A stretch of DNA of 39,165 nucleotides from an uncultured Bacteroidota bacterium. Lineage in GTDB: Bacteria; Bacteroidota; Bacteroidia; Flavobacteriales; Flavobacteriaceae. The position numbers and the translations under genes were made by a program. Of the stretch, positions 1 to 8,869 are shown piece after piece; the stretch's first letter is position 1, and the number at the start of each line of letters is the position of its first letter. The DNA lies in assembly GCA_902512755.1 (NCBI GenBank), contig CABXKB010000012.1:1-39165 (forward strand), given 5' to 3'. The notes under the pieces are model-generated. The model made no database searches and was not told the origin of the DNA. It saw only the letters and a program-made list of their open reading frames with translations.

Positions 1-671
1 ATCCAACTTCCAGGATAGTAATCACCATGCAAAAGTGTATCACCTTTTTCCAGATAAAACTTGCCGGCATTAAGCACTTTTTCTTTTAAACTTTTATTTT
101 TTCTAAATGGATTTGACAGATTCTCTAACCCTTTTTGAATATCATCTAGATTAAAGGAGTTATTTTCTTTAAATGGTAATTCAAAAATATGATCATGATT
201 TAACTTGCGTAATTCAATATTCTCAGGGTAATCAATAGGTGCTTTTTTCTTGTGAATATAATAGAGCCCTAGAGTAAACTCTTTAATTAGATCTGAATTA
301 ATTCTCCTAGTAAGATAAAGGGAAGTCAAGTCTTCGCCTTTTCCTAAATCTTCTAATAACAACATATAATCTGAGGGTAAGTAGCCTAAAATTTTTGGAA
401 AAAAAGAATTTTGATCCATTAATTCATAGAACTTTTTTTCTACGTTAATTCTATCTATGGGGGCAGGTAAATGGGGGTATTTTTTAACAAAAGGTCGAGA
501 TTGCTTCAAAATAAAGGTTCGTTTATTAGTCTTGATGCGCAGAACAACATTCATGTTTCCCTGTCCTGCAATTTCAATCTCATTTATTAACTCTGAGACT
601 TTTAAAAAACTTATTTTATTTTTTAAAAAAGCAGATAGCTTGTCTTTAGAAGTGTATTGATCAATTGTCAT
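1..671 (-). CDS. APH-fold phosphotransferase, methylthioribose kinase-like (3' part missing)
   Basis: I translated this from the raw minus strand. It begins with ATG at 669-671, reads MTIDQYTSKDKLSAF, and runs off the left edge, giving 223 complete codons. Seen: a glycine-rich GQGNMNVVLRI stretch, the ATP-binding lysine in FILKQSRPFVKKYP followed by a DR..E element, and the catalytic-loop motif LLHGDYYPGSW at the left edge. The order KQ-x-x-P-[FY]-V-[RK] then HGD-x-x-x-GS resembles S-methyl-5-thioribose kinase (MtnK) within the aminoglycoside phosphotransferase/choline kinase fold. The substrate is probably a free or nucleoside-derived sugar. The nucleoside hydrolase lies 10 bases upstream in the same direction, so the pair is probably one salvage operon. 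The metal-binding DxD region lies outside the window, so activity cannot be judged. Fold confidence is high; substrate is inference. Confidence 0.8.
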   Translation of the reverse strand, partial: MTIDQYTSKDKLSAFLKNKISFLKVSELINEIEIAGQGNMNVVLRIKTNKRTFILKQSRPFVKKYPHLPAPIDRINVEKKFYELMDQNSFFPKILGYLPSDYMLLLEDLGKGEDLTSLYLTRRINSDLIKEFTLGLYYIHKKKAPIDYPENIELRKLNHDHIFELPFKENNSFNLDDIQKGLENLSNPFRKNKSLKEKVLNAGKFYLEKGDTLLHGDYYPGSW

Positions 672-681
672 TCTTAGAATA

Positions 682-1605
682 TTATTCAACTAATTTATTA
701 TAATGCATCCAAAAAGACTTTTTCATTTTTAAAGTGTCAATAAAAGTGTAAATATTAATATTTCGCCTCACGTTTTCAATTGGAGTTTCAAATGATTTTA
801 ATTCAGCTAAATCTGGATTTGCTATTGCTTCTATAAGGGCTAAATCCCACATAATCCATTTTTTTTGTTCAGGATCTTTAATTGTCCACCAACGCTTATA
901 TGTATTCCATCGATTTTTTAAAAAACCACCTAAGTTTCTGTTAGTTAGTTTTTTAAAGGCACTAACCTTATCAAAAACTAAATGTTTCGATGTGGATGCT
1001 GGCATCACTCGAAAATCTAAATCTATAAAGTTCAATAAATAATTTGTTGCGAGTAAATCATTTCTGCTATTAAACTCATTTTTGTCATATGTATTTAACC
1101 TAGGGTTATGCCAAAAACCAATGTAATATATCACTAATTTTGATGCTATGTCTGGAACCTCTATTAATGCTGAGGCCACATTTGTGCAAGATCCCAAGAT
1201 TATGATTTGTAATTTTTTCCCTTCTTCGAGTTTGCGAGCTTGGGAAATTATAAATCTACTGGCCTCTGAGACCATTGGTATATCTATTTTTTCAAGAGGT
1301 TGCGAACTTCCCTTTTTTAATGGAACTTGATACTTGGGAATTAGATCAATTAGCTTTTTATTCATCTCATGGCTTTCCATGGCAGAATTTAAAGTAGCAT
1401 AAGGCGAGGTGTGAAATTGAGCAGCAGTTATACCGAGTAATTCAAAACTATCTTCACCCAAAGCTCTTGTGATTGCAAATAAATCATCAATCTCATTTGC
1501 TGTATCTGCATCTATAATTATTGGAAGTTTAAATTTTAAATCTTGAGGAACAAGTTTTGTGATTAATAAAACAAGTGAAAAAGTAAATAGTTTTTTGAAT
1601 TTCAT
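682..1605 (-). CDS. Inosine/uridine-preferring nucleoside hydrolase family protein, probably exported
   Basis: A 307-residue member of the IUNH superfamily, which cleaves the N-glycosidic bond of ribonucleosides to base plus ribose using a bound Ca2+. Seen: the N-terminal acidic metal motif DADTANEIDD at residues 32-41, a variant with two extra residues compared with the classic DTDPGxDD; the GSCTNVASAL core strand near residue 138; and the C-terminal WDLALIEA segment that usually carries the last metal ligand. Residues 1-20 form a basic then hydrophobic stretch that looks like a signal peptide, although no clear cleavage site is visible, so periplasmic location is likely but not certain. The kinase gene follows after 10 bases. 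The 132-base gap to hisIE holds one possible TAnnTTTG box at 1693-1700, far from the start codon. Confidence 0.85.
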   Translation of the reverse strand: MKFKKLFTFSLVLLITKLVPQDLKFKLPIIIDADTANEIDDLFAITRALGEDSFELLGITAAQFHTSPYATLNSAMESHEMNKKLIDLIPKYQVPLKKGSSQPLEKIDIPMVSEASRFIISQARKLEEGKKLQIIILGSCTNVASALIEVPDIASKLVIYYIGFWHNPRLNTYDKNEFNSRNDLLATNYLLNFIDLDFRVMPASTSKHLVFDKVSAFKKLTNRNLGGFLKNRWNTYKRWWTIKDPEQKKWIMWDLALIEAIANPDLAELKSFETPIENVRRNINIYTFIDTLKMKKSFWMHYNKLVE

Positions 1606-1737
1606 TTTTTACAAGTCACTAAAATTTATTTTTTAGTAGTGTATTAGTCGTTATTATAAAATTAAAAGCTTATGGTATAGATTTAATCCAAACAAAAATA
1701 ATTACTTGAGGTAAGTAAGCCATATTCATTTTATAAA

Positions 1738-2340
1738 TTAATGCTTACGATTTTTTAATACAGCTACAACATCTTTCAAACTAAAGCCTTTCTCTTTAAG
1801 TAAAATTAAGAAGTGAAAAAGTAAATCAGCACTTTCATTGAGAAACAATTCTGAATTTTCATCTTTAGCTTCAATGACAGTCTCTACTGCTTCTTCTCCA
1901 ACCTTTTGTGCAATTTTATTTATTCCTTCTCTGAAAAGTGAAGCTACATAGCTATTATCAGAATTGGTGTTTTTTCTTTTGGTGATTATCTCCTCTAACT
2001 CAGTTAGAAATCCATAGTGACTCTGGTTGGTTTCCCCCCAGCAGCTATCTGTCCCTTTATGACACGTAGGTCCTTGAGGATTGGCTGTTATTAAAATAGT
2101 ATCTTGATCACAATCTACTTTAACTTTAACTAGTTTTAAAAAATTACCGCTTTCCTCTCCTTTTACCCATATTTGTTTCTTTGATCGGCTATAAAAGGTT
2201 ACTTGTTCGGTTTCTTTGGTTTTCTGGAAAGCATCCTTGTTCATATAACCCAACATCAAGACTGTTTTTGTTATGGAGTCTTGTATGATAGCAGGTAAAA
2301 GGCCACTGGGCGACTTAGAAAAATTGGGATTCATATTCAT
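1738..2340 (-). CDS. hisI: Bifunctional phosphoribosyl-AMP cyclohydrolase / phosphoribosyl-ATP pyrophosphatase
   Basis: The HisIE fusion (200 aa) catalyses steps 2 and 3 of histidine synthesis: it removes pyrophosphate from phosphoribosyl-ATP and then opens the adenine ring. The N-terminal half is HisI, with FYSRSKKQIW, the metal-binding VDCDQD motif and the GPTCHKGTDSCW cysteine motif. The C-terminal half is HisE, a MazG-like helical domain starting near residue 127, with REG..KIAQKVGEEA and ESADLLFH supplying the acidic residues. The start ATG at 2338-2340 overlaps the hisF stop by one base (TAATG), so translation is coupled. It is the last gene of the his operon; no clear terminator hairpin is visible in the following 132 bases. 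Confidence 0.97.
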   Translation of the reverse strand: MNMNPNFSKSPSGLLPAIIQDSITKTVLMLGYMNKDAFQKTKETEQVTFYSRSKKQIWVKGEESGNFLKLVKVKVDCDQDTILITANPQGPTCHKGTDSCWGETNQSHYGFLTELEEIITKRKNTNSDNSYVASLFREGINKIAQKVGEEAVETVIEAKDENSELFLNESADLLFHFLILLKEKGFSLKDVVAVLKNRKH

Positions 2341-3095
2341 TATATTCTTACAACAATTTGATTTTTTTTAAGCTCTTGTTTTAAATTGGCAATACTAATT
2401 TCTCCAAAATGAAAAACACTTGCTGCTAGAGCTGCATCTGCATTTCCAATGGTAAAGGTATCTATAAAATGTGAAATATTCCCTGCGCCACCAGAGGCAA
2501 TAATCGGAATATTCACTTCTGAAGATAGTTTTGAAAGAGCTTTGTTGGCATATCCATTCTTAGTTCCATCATGGTCCATGGAAGTAAAAAGAATCTCTCC
2601 TGCCCCTCTGTTTTCAACTTCTTTAGCCCATTCATAAAGATCAATTTTTGTAGGTACTTTCCCCCCTACCAAATGTACTTTCCAGTTATTATCAATTTGT
2701 TTAGCATCAATAGCTACAACAAGGCATTGACTTCCAAAGTGCTCAGAAACTTCGTTAATAAGTTTTGGATTTTTAAATGCTGCAGAATTAATAGAAACTT
2801 TATCGGCTCCGTTTTTTAATAAGATAGAAACATCTTTCACAGATCTTATTCCACCCCCTACAGTAAAAGGAATATCTATTTCTGAAGCTATTTTTAATAC
2901 AAGTTCCGCTAATGTTTTTCTCTTTTGCTCAGTAGCAGAAATATCAAGGAATACTAGTTCGTCGGCATTTTCGCGAGCATATTGGGAAGCCAACTCAACT
3001 GGATCACCGGCATCACGAAGCTTAATAAAATTTACACCTTTTACTGTTCGGCCGTCCTTAATGTCTAGACATGGAATTACTCTTTTTGTGAGCAT
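2340..3095 (-). CDS. hisF: Imidazole glycerol phosphate synthase, cyclase subunit
   Basis: A 251-residue (beta/alpha)8 barrel that uses ammonia from HisH to close the imidazole ring, producing imidazole glycerol phosphate and AICAR. The two catalytic aspartates are visible at the standard positions: D11 in [10 protein letters not shown] and D130 in VVAIDAK. Phosphate-binding glycine motifs VGGGIR (residues 79-84) and ASGGAGN are present. Length is normal for HisF. It is separated from hisA by one base and overlaps hisIE by one base. HisH, its glutaminase partner, is encoded two genes upstream in the same operon, so the heterodimer is made from one transcript. Confidence 0.98.
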   Translation of the reverse strand: MLTKRVIPCLDIKDGRTVKGVNFIKLRDAGDPVELASQYARENADELVFLDISATEQKRKTLAELVLKIASEIDIPFTVGGGIRSVKDVSILLKNGADKVSINSAAFKNPKLINEVSEHFGSQCLVVAIDAKQIDNNWKVHLVGGKVPTKIDLYEWAKEVENRGAGEILFTSMDHDGTKNGYANKALSKLSSEVNIPIIASGGAGNISHFIDTFTIGNADAALAASVFHFGEISIANLKQELKKNQIVVRI

Positions 3096-3096
3096 T

Positions 3097-3828
3097 TTAA
3101 TTGTTTGATTGATTTAAAATGAAGCTTTCAAGCTCTTTGAGAGAAATACGGTTTTCATAAATCGCTTTTCCTATGATTGCTCCCTCACATCCAATTGATG
3201 CTAGACGTGGTATTTCTTCGAAATTGGAAACACCTCCGGAGGCAATTAATTTTAATTTTATTTTTTTTAAAATATTTTCATACATAACAAATGCAGGGCC
3301 TAGTAGCATACCATCTTTGCTTATGTCCGTACATATTGTGTATTTCACACCTTTTGCCTGATAATTTTTCAAGAATTTGAAAAGTGTTAGATTAGAGGTT
3401 TCTTCCCAACCATCAGTAGCAATACGCTCATCTTTAAAGTCGGCTCCTAAAATTATTTTATCTGATCCATAAATCGAAAGCCATTGTGTAAATATTTCGG
3501 GTTGTTTTACAGCAATACTGCCACCTGTAATTTGTTGAGCGCCGTTTTCAAAAGCAACACGAACATCCTGGTCACTTTTTAACCCACCTCCAAAATCGAT
3601 TTTTAATTTGGTTTTTACAGCAATACTTTCTAAAACTTTATGGTTTACAATGTGTTTTGACCTTGCTCCATCAAGATCAACTAAATGTAAATACTTAATT
3701 CCATGAGCTTCAAATTTTTTTGCTACTTCCAGAGGATTTTCACTATATGTTTTTTGAGTACTGAAATCTCCTTTAGAAAGTCGAACACATTTACCATCTA
3801 TTATATCTATAGCAGGGATAATTCTCAT
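3097..3828 (-). CDS. hisA: ProFAR isomerase (phosphoribosylformimino-AICAR-phosphate isomerase)
   Basis: A 243-residue barrel enzyme and paralogue of HisF that performs the Amadori rearrangement of ProFAR to PRFAR. Catalytic D8 lies in [14 protein letters not shown] and the second aspartate at D130 in ILGADFKDE. The phosphate-binding loops DFGGGLKS (near residue 78) and [11 protein letters not shown] are clear. The start overlaps the hisH stop by 4 bases (ATGA-type), indicating coupled translation. Normal length and no missing catalytic residue. Proteobacterial operons often share the order hisH-hisA-hisF. Confidence 0.98.
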   Translation of the reverse strand: MRIIPAIDIIDGKCVRLSKGDFSTQKTYSENPLEVAKKFEAHGIKYLHLVDLDGARSKHIVNHKVLESIAVKTKLKIDFGGGLKSDQDVRVAFENGAQQITGGSIAVKQPEIFTQWLSIYGSDKIILGADFKDERIATDGWEETSNLTLFKFLKNYQAKGVKYTICTDISKDGMLLGPAFVMYENILKKIKLKLIASGGVSNFEEIPRLASIGCEGAIIGKAIYENRISLKELESFILNQSNN

Positions 3829-4403
3829 ATGGTTAAGAAGTTTTTTAAAATTTGACTACCTGATTTACTACTTTTTTCAGGGTGAAACTGAACACCATAA
3901 AAATTATTTTTTTTAATAGCAACACTATATAGTCCATTGTAATTAGATTGTCCAATGGTCTCATCAATTAAAGGAACATAAAAAGAATGAACTAAATACA
4001 TAAAGTCACCTTCATTAATGTTATTAAAAAGTGGAGTAGATAGATTATAAATATTATTCCATCCCATTTGAGGAACTTTGACATTATTTGAAAAACGCAA
4101 TACATCTCCTGATATAATTCCAAGGCCATTTACCCCACCTTCTTCGGTTTTATCGCAGAGTAATTGCATCCCTAAACAGATACCCAATACAGGTTGTTTT
4201 AAAAATGGAATTAATAAATCTAAACCTGTTTTTTTTAATTTCTCCATTGCTTTTCCAGCAGATCCTTGTCCAGGAAAAATTACTTTTTCACAAGAATTAA
4301 TCATCTTTGGATCTGAAGTAAGTTCACTTTTCACACCCAGGCGCTCTAGAGCAAATTTTAAACTACACACATTTCCAGCACCGTAATCAATTATAGCAAT
4401 CAT
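3825..4403 (-). CDS. hisH: Imidazole glycerol phosphate synthase, glutamine amidotransferase subunit
   Basis: A class I glutamine amidotransferase of 192 residues that supplies ammonia to HisF. The catalytic triad is complete: C76 in [11 protein letters not shown]174 and E176 in VQFHPEKSS. The N-terminal [14 protein letters not shown] and the oxyanion-strand [11 protein letters not shown] are typical of HisH. It overlaps hisB by one base and hisA by four. It acts only as a complex with HisF, which is in the same operon. Confidence 0.98.
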   Translation of the reverse strand: MIAIIDYGAGNVCSLKFALERLGVKSELTSDPKMINSCEKVIFPGQGSAGKAMEKLKKTGLDLLIPFLKQPVLGICLGMQLLCDKTEEGGVNGLGIISGDVLRFSNNVKVPQMGWNNIYNLSTPLFNNINEGDFMYLVHSFYVPLIDETIGQSNYNGLYSVAIKKNNFYGVQFHPEKSSKSGSQILKNFLTI

Positions 4404-5530
4404 TATAATCTTCCTTTAGTGGAGGGTAAAATCATTTTTTCAGGATCGCGCTTAATTGCTGACTTAATAGCTTTTGCAAAAGCTTTAAAAATGGCCTCAA
4501 TCTTATGATGCTCGTTGACTCCTTCTGCTTTAATATTTAAATTTGCTTTAGCTCCATCACTGAAGGACTTGAAAAAGTGCATAAACATTTCTGAGGGCAT
4601 TTTTCCAATCATCTCTCTTTTAAATTCTGCATTCCAAACTAACCAGTTACGTCCACCAAAGTCAATTGCAACTTGCGCTAAACAATCATCCATAGGTAAA
4701 CAAAATCCGTATCGTTCAATCCCAAGTTTATTTTCTAAAGCAGATGCAAATGCCTCACCTAATACAATAGCAGTATCTTCAATAGTATGATGTTCGTCTA
4801 CATGCAAATCGCCCTTGACGATTAAATCAATATCCATACCTCCATGTCGTGCTAATTGATCTAACATGTGATCAAAAAAAGGAATTCCGGATTCGATATT
4901 ACCTTTTCCAGTTCCGTCCAAGTTAAGTCTAAGATAAATGTTTGTTTCTCGAGTAGTTCTTTTTTTCTTAACTATCCTTTGCTCAAGTTTTAAATAAGAA
5001 TAAATTTCTTTCCATTTGGATGTTTTAAGTGCTATAACATTATTTAATTCCAGAGTTAATTGATCTGATTCTGGCATATCGTTATTAAACAGATATATTC
5101 CCTTTGAACCAAGGTTTAATGCTAGCTCCATGTCTGTCAAACGATCACCGATTACAAATGAATTCTTTAAATCATATTTTTTGGCATCCAAATATTTATA
5201 TAAAAGCCCTGTTTTTGGTTTTCGGGTAGGTAAATTGTCTTCAGGAAAACTTTTATCTATAAGTATTTCATCAAATACTACTCCTTCATTTTCAAAACTC
5301 TTTAAAAGAAAATTGTGTGTTGGCCAGAAAGTGTTTTCAGGGAAACTATCTGTCCCTAATCCATCTTGATTTGTCACCATAACCAATTCAAAATTCATTT
5401 CACGAGAAATTTTTCCTAAGTACATAAATACCTCAGGATAAAAGATTAATTTTTCTAAAGAATCGAGTTGATAGTCACTTGGCTCATGTGCTAAAGTACC
5501 ATCGCGATCAATAAAAAGAATTTTTTTCAT
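4403..5530 (-). CDS. hisB: Bifunctional histidinol-phosphatase / imidazoleglycerol-phosphate dehydratase
   Basis: A 375-residue fusion catalysing steps 6 and 8. Residues 1 to about 165 form a HAD-family phosphatase with the nucleophile and acid at D8 and D10 (FIDRDGTL), MVTNQDG and RKPKTGL. Residues from about 190 onward are IGP dehydratase with [28 protein letters not shown] and EHHKIEAIF, which carry the manganese-binding histidines. Odd point: the zinc loop of the E. coli phosphatase (C-x-H...C-x-C before RKPK) is not present; the equivalent stretch [16 protein letters not shown] has no cysteine or histidine. It overlaps hisC by four bases and hisH by one. Function is secure, but the phosphatase half must fold without that zinc. 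Confidence 0.96.
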   Translation of the reverse strand: MKKILFIDRDGTLAHEPSDYQLDSLEKLIFYPEVFMYLGKISREMNFELVMVTNQDGLGTDSFPENTFWPTHNFLLKSFENEGVVFDEILIDKSFPEDNLPTRKPKTGLLYKYLDAKKYDLKNSFVIGDRLTDMELALNLGSKGIYLFNNDMPESDQLTLELNNVIALKTSKWKEIYSYLKLEQRIVKKKRTTRETNIYLRLNLDGTGKGNIESGIPFFDHMLDQLARHGGMDIDLIVKGDLHVDEHHTIEDTAIVLGEAFASALENKLGIERYGFCLPMDDCLAQVAIDFGGRNWLVWNAEFKREMIGKMPSEMFMHFFKSFSDGAKANLNIKAEGVNEHHKIEAIFKAFAKAIKSAIKRDPEKMILPSTKGRL

Positions 5531-6576
5531 TGTTTTTCCATTTTGTGTAAAGCGTTAATTAATGTATTATTTTCCTTTACTAAGCCTAAAGAGATTCGAA
5601 GTGTATTTTCACAGGCTAAATTCTTAGATGCATTTCTGACGACAATATTGAGATCTAATAATTGTTTATACCTCAAGTCACTATTATCTACACGTACCAA
5701 AATAAAATTAGCATCAGAAGGATAAATCTTTTTTATAAAACTTATTTCATTTAATAATTTTTCAATTCTCTTTCTTTCTCTTATCAAATAATTTACATTT
5801 TTTTTTATTTGATCTTGCTCTCTTAACCTTTTAAAAGCAGCCTCAAGCGTAAGTGAGTTAAGGTTGTAAGGTGCTTTGATTCGATTAATATATTTGATAA
5901 GCTCAGCTTGCGCAAAAGCCATTCCAAGTCTTATGCCAGCCATTCCTTGTGCTTTTGAAAATGTTTGACATATAATCAAATTTGAATATTTTGTCAATAA
6001 TTTTGTAAATGATTGCTTATTTGTGAACTCTATATATGCTTCATCAACAACAACAAGACCAGGAAATTCTTTAATTATTTTTTTTATCGCTTCATATTCA
6101 AAACTATTAGCAGTTGGATTGTTTGGTGTTGGAATAAAAATAATTTTAGATTTTTCGTCTGCGGATTCTAAAATAGCAGATGTATCTAATTGAAAATCCT
6201 GATTTAAAGGAACTTCTTTCACTTCAACACCATGAACACGGGCCGACACCTTATACATTCCAAATGTGGGAGGAAGAGTTATAATGTGATCTTTTCCTGG
6301 CTCACAACAAGCAACAATAATTTGTGAAATAAATTCATCACTCCCATTACTCAAATACAATTGATTTGACTTAACATTCTTCCATGATGCAATTTCCTCT
6401 TTTAAGTCAGACTGCATAGGATCAGGATAGCGATTAGTAGAAGAAGAAAATGGGTTTTCATTAGCATCTAACAAGATCATCTCACGGCCTTCATCAATGT
6501 ACTCCTCTCTAGCTGATTTGTATGGACTTATTTCTAATAAGCTTTTTCTAAAAAAACGATGAATATCAGACTTCAT
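5527..6576 (-). CDS. hisC: Histidinol-phosphate aminotransferase
   Basis: A PLP-dependent fold-type I aminotransferase, 349 residues, converting imidazole acetol phosphate to histidinol phosphate with glutamate as donor. Seen: the N-terminal LDANENPF motif, SNGSDE for PLP phosphate contact, the PTPNNPTAN loop near residue 149, [10 protein letters not shown] with the PLP-pyridine aspartate near residue 178, and the Schiff-base lysine K208 in [14 protein letters not shown]. The C-terminal RISLG carries the substrate-carboxylate arginine. It overlaps hisD by 11 bases and hisB by four. Length is normal. Confidence 0.97.
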   Translation of the reverse strand: MKSDIHRFFRKSLLEISPYKSAREEYIDEGREMILLDANENPFSSSTNRYPDPMQSDLKEEIASWKNVKSNQLYLSNGSDEFISQIIVACCEPGKDHIITLPPTFGMYKVSARVHGVEVKEVPLNQDFQLDTSAILESADEKSKIIFIPTPNNPTANSFEYEAIKKIIKEFPGLVVVDEAYIEFTNKQSFTKLLTKYSNLIICQTFSKAQGMAGIRLGMAFAQAELIKYINRIKAPYNLNSLTLEAAFKRLREQDQIKKNVNYLIRERKRIEKLLNEISFIKKIYPSDANFILVRVDNSDLRYKQLLDLNIVVRNASKNLACENTLRISLGLVKENNTLINALHKMEKQ

Positions 6577-7858
6577 TATTAATTTTCTTTAATCTTAAAC
6601 TTATTGCATTTTTGTGTCCTTCTAATCCTTCAGCAGCAGCCATTAATTCGATACTTTCCCCTAAATCTTGAATACCTTGTTTATTTATTTTCTGAAATGT
6701 AATTGCCTTGGTAAAACTATCTAGGTTCACACCGCTATACTGTTTTGAATAACCATTAGTAGGTAGTGTGTGGTTTGTTCCAGAAGCATAATCTCCAGCG
6801 CTTTCCGGTGTGTATTTACCAATGAAAACTGATCCAGCATTGCGAACATTATCAACATAAAAATCCTCATTTTCAACACATATTATGTAATGTTCAGGTC
6901 CATAAGCATTAATAAATGCTATAGCTATCTCATCATTATCCAGAACAATCATTTTAGAATTTGCCAGGGCTTTTTTTGCAATATTTTTCCTTGGCAAGTT
7001 TTGAAGCTGCTCATTTATTGCTTCTTTTATATTTTTTAAAATACTTTCTTTAGTAGATACTAGTATTACTTGACTATCTGAACCATGTTCAGCTTGGGAT
7101 AAAAGGTCCGAAGCTACAAAATCAGGATCTGCAGTTTCGTCAGCAACTATTAATAGTTCACTTGGCCCTGCAGGCATATCAATAGCAGTTTTATAGCGAG
7201 AGGCCATTTGTTTAGCTACTGTCACATATTGATTTCCAGGACCGAATATTTTATAAACATTGGGGATGCTTTCTGTTCCAAAAGTCATTCCTGCTATAGC
7301 TTGGATACCTCCTACTTTAAAAATTTTAGTTACTCCACAAAGTTGTGCAGTATATAATAGCTCTTTTGGGAGTTTTCCATATGAATCGGGAGGTGAGCAA
7401 AGAATAATATCATCACATCCTGCAATTTGAGCTGGTATGGCAAGCATGAGTATAGAAGAAAATAAAGGAGCAGATCCTCCAGGGATATAAAGTCCTACTT
7501 TTTCAATAGGTTGTTTTTTCTGCCAGCATTTGACACCAGGTTGTGTCTCAACTTTAACTGTTTTTGTTATTTGAGCTTTGTGGAATTTTTCTATGTTATT
7601 TTTAGCTTTTTGAATTGCATTTTTTAAATCTTGAGGAACATTATTGACTCCATCTAAAATTTCTTTTTTACCAACTTGTAATTTATGAATTTGAACTTTA
7701 TCAAATTTTTTGGTGTATTCGAATATAGCATCATCACCTCTAGTTTTTATTTGTTCAAAAACATCTGAAACCAAATCTTCCAGCTCATCATATGAGGCTG
7801 TAGGACGCTCAATTAATTCGTCCCATTCACTTTGTAAAGGATTAATATATTCTTCCAT
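6566..7858 (-). CDS. hisD: Histidinol dehydrogenase
   Basis: A 430-residue zinc enzyme that oxidises L-histidinol to L-histidine in two NAD+-dependent steps, the end of the pathway. Motifs visible in order: LYIPGGSAPLFSS, the NAD-site GPGNQYVTVAKQ, DMPAGPSELLI, the zinc-binding Gln/His in LLSQAEHGSDSQ, the catalytic Glu-His in AYGPEHYII and GDYASGTNHTLPT. All expected active-site residues are present. The start overlaps the hisG stop by one base. It is second in the operon, the usual Bacteroidota position. Confidence 0.98.
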   Translation of the reverse strand: MEEYINPLQSEWDELIERPTASYDELEDLVSDVFEQIKTRGDDAIFEYTKKFDKVQIHKLQVGKKEILDGVNNVPQDLKNAIQKAKNNIEKFHKAQITKTVKVETQPGVKCWQKKQPIEKVGLYIPGGSAPLFSSILMLAIPAQIAGCDDIILCSPPDSYGKLPKELLYTAQLCGVTKIFKVGGIQAIAGMTFGTESIPNVYKIFGPGNQYVTVAKQMASRYKTAIDMPAGPSELLIVADETADPDFVASDLLSQAEHGSDSQVILVSTKESILKNIKEAINEQLQNLPRKNIAKKALANSKMIVLDNDEIAIAFINAYGPEHYIICVENEDFYVDNVRNAGSVFIGKYTPESAGDYASGTNHTLPTNGYSKQYSGVNLDSFTKAITFQKINKQGIQDLGESIELMAAAEGLEGHKNAISLRLKKINNEV

Positions 7859-8709
7859 TAACGTACCATCTTTTCAATAGGACAAACTAAAATATCTTCT
7901 GCACCAGCCTCTTTTAGTTTATCTATAACTTCCCAAAAATCTTCAGCATTAATTACTGAATGTAGAGAACTCCAACCATTTTTTGCAAGTGGCAATACAG
8001 TTGGACTTTTTAAAACAGGTAGAATTGAGCTAATAGAATTAATTTTATCATTTGGAGCGTTTAGTAGAATATACTTAGATTTTTTAGCACGTAAAACGGA
8101 TTGTAATCTAAACTTTAGTTTATCTATTAATTCAATTTTATCAGATGTTAAAGAATTAGCTTGAACTAAAACAGCTTGGGATTTTGAAATTTCTACAACT
8201 TCTTTTAAGTTGTTTTTAAATAAAGTACTTCCACTAGAAACAATGTCACAAATTGCATCCGCCAAACCTATGTTTGGAGCAATTTCCACTGACCCATTAA
8301 TAATGTGTAAGTCAGCATTTATGTTGTTTTTATTTAAAAAAATATTTACAGTGTTAGGGTAAGATGTAGCAATACGTTTTCCTTCAAGATCTTTTAGTCC
8401 CTTAAATTTTAATTCTTTTGGAACCGCAATAGAAACTTTGCACTTTGAAAAACCTAATTTTTCTATTATATGTAAATCTGTTCCCTTTTCCGTTAAAATA
8501 TTCTCCCCCAAAATTGCTAGGTCCACAACACCATCCCTGAGGTATTGAGGTATGTCACCGTTCCGTAAAAAGAAGACTTCCATCGGGAAGTTACGTGCTA
8601 ATACTTTAAGTTGGTCCTTTCCATTGTCAATGGAAATTCCACAGTCTTTTAAAAGTTTAAGAGAGTCTTGATTGAGCCTCCCTGATTTTTGTACGGCGAG
8701 TCGTATCAT
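7858..8709 (-). CDS. hisG: ATP phosphoribosyltransferase, long form with regulatory domain
   Basis: The first enzyme of histidine synthesis, joining ATP and PRPP. At 283 residues it is the long HisG form: catalytic domains with VQKSGRLNQDSL, the PRPP loop ICDIVSSGSTL, and a C-terminal ACT-like domain from about residue 210 ending in GAEDILVCPIEKMVR. In characterised homologues that domain binds histidine for feedback inhibition, so HisZ is not needed and none is seen. The ATG at 8707-8709 sits 11 bases after the T-tract of the attenuator terminator, so expression requires readthrough. Enzyme feedback and transcript attenuation therefore both act at this gene. Confidence 0.97.
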   Translation of the reverse strand: MIRLAVQKSGRLNQDSLKLLKDCGISIDNGKDQLKVLARNFPMEVFFLRNGDIPQYLRDGVVDLAILGENILTEKGTDLHIIEKLGFSKCKVSIAVPKELKFKGLKDLEGKRIATSYPNTVNIFLNKNNINADLHIINGSVEIAPNIGLADAICDIVSSGSTLFKNNLKEVVEISKSQAVLVQANSLTSDKIELIDKLKFRLQSVLRAKKSKYILLNAPNDKINSISSILPVLKSPTVLPLAKNGWSSLHSVINAEDFWEVIDKLKEAGAEDILVCPIEKMVR

Positions 8710-8720
8710 AGTTTTAAATT

Positions 8721-8750
8721 AAAAAACCCGTTTGATTGCTCAAACGGGTT
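8721..8750 (-). terminator. his attenuator terminator hairpin
   Basis: On the minus strand a perfect 11-bp stem (AACCCGTTTGA / TCAAACGGGTT, positions 8740-8750 with 8725-8735) with a four-base loop GCAA is followed by a run of six T, the classic Rho-independent form. It stands between the leader peptide stop (8775) and hisG (8709). The 5' arm (8739-8748) can instead pair with CTCAAACGAG at 8781-8790, 9 of 10 positions, forming an antiterminator. Confidence 0.93.
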
Positions 8751-8774
8751 TGATATAGGCCTATAGACATCTAC

Positions 8775-8831
8775 CTAGCTCTCGTTTGAGTAGTTTGTAA
8801 TTAGATGTGTATGATGCGTAATTAATTTCAT
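8775..8831 (-). CDS. hisL: his operon leader peptide (18 aa, three His codons)
   Basis: A short ORF, too small for usual gene finders, encoding MKLITHHTHLITNYSNES and ending in TAG. Three of codons 6-9 are CAT (His). It lies directly upstream of a strong terminator and hisG, so its role is to sense charged tRNA-His by ribosome stalling. The antiterminator arm at 8781-8790 overlaps its last codons: a ribosome stalled at the His codons leaves that arm free, and one that reaches the stop covers it, so the terminator forms. A further stem (8802-8808 with 8767-8773) encloses this arm. The likely promoter box ends only 7 bases before the ATG, so the leader may have almost no 5' untranslated region. 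Confidence 0.88.
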   Translation of the reverse strand: MKLITHHTHLITNYSNES

Positions 8832-8838
8832 TGAAATG

Positions 8839-8868
8839 CAAATATATTTAAAATTTTTGACTTTCAAA
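8839..8868 (-). promoter_or_regulatory. his operon promoter (Bacteroidota type)
   Basis: The -7 box TATATTTG (8839-8846, minus strand) matches TAnnTTTG exactly, and a -33 element TTTG (8865-8868) lies 18 bases upstream. The -33 element is immediately next to the stop codon of the SPFH gene (8870), so the promoter fills the whole gap. The predicted transcript start is near 8833, two bases before the leader ATG. Confidence 0.7.
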
Positions 8869-8869
8869 T

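Noticed and set aside
457-660. Plus-strand ORF of 67 codons near the left end
   Set aside because: It lies antisense to the phosphotransferase frame, which shows clear family motifs (KQSRPF, HGDYYPGS); the antisense reading has none.
1693-1700. TAnnTTTG box as the promoter of the nucleoside hydrolase
   Set aside because: It is 87 bases from the start codon and has no -33 TTG; such boxes are expected by chance about every 1.4 kb, so it is not listed as a feature.
4078-4386. 102-codon plus-strand ORF across hisH
   Set aside because: Antisense shadow of hisH, whose catalytic triad is intact; no independent signals.
8754-8765. 12-base palindrome TATAGGCCTATA in the his leader as an operator
   Set aside because: It sits in the loop of the antiterminator downstream of the promoter, and no regulator or second copy supports a protein-binding site; it may be chance or a pausing element.
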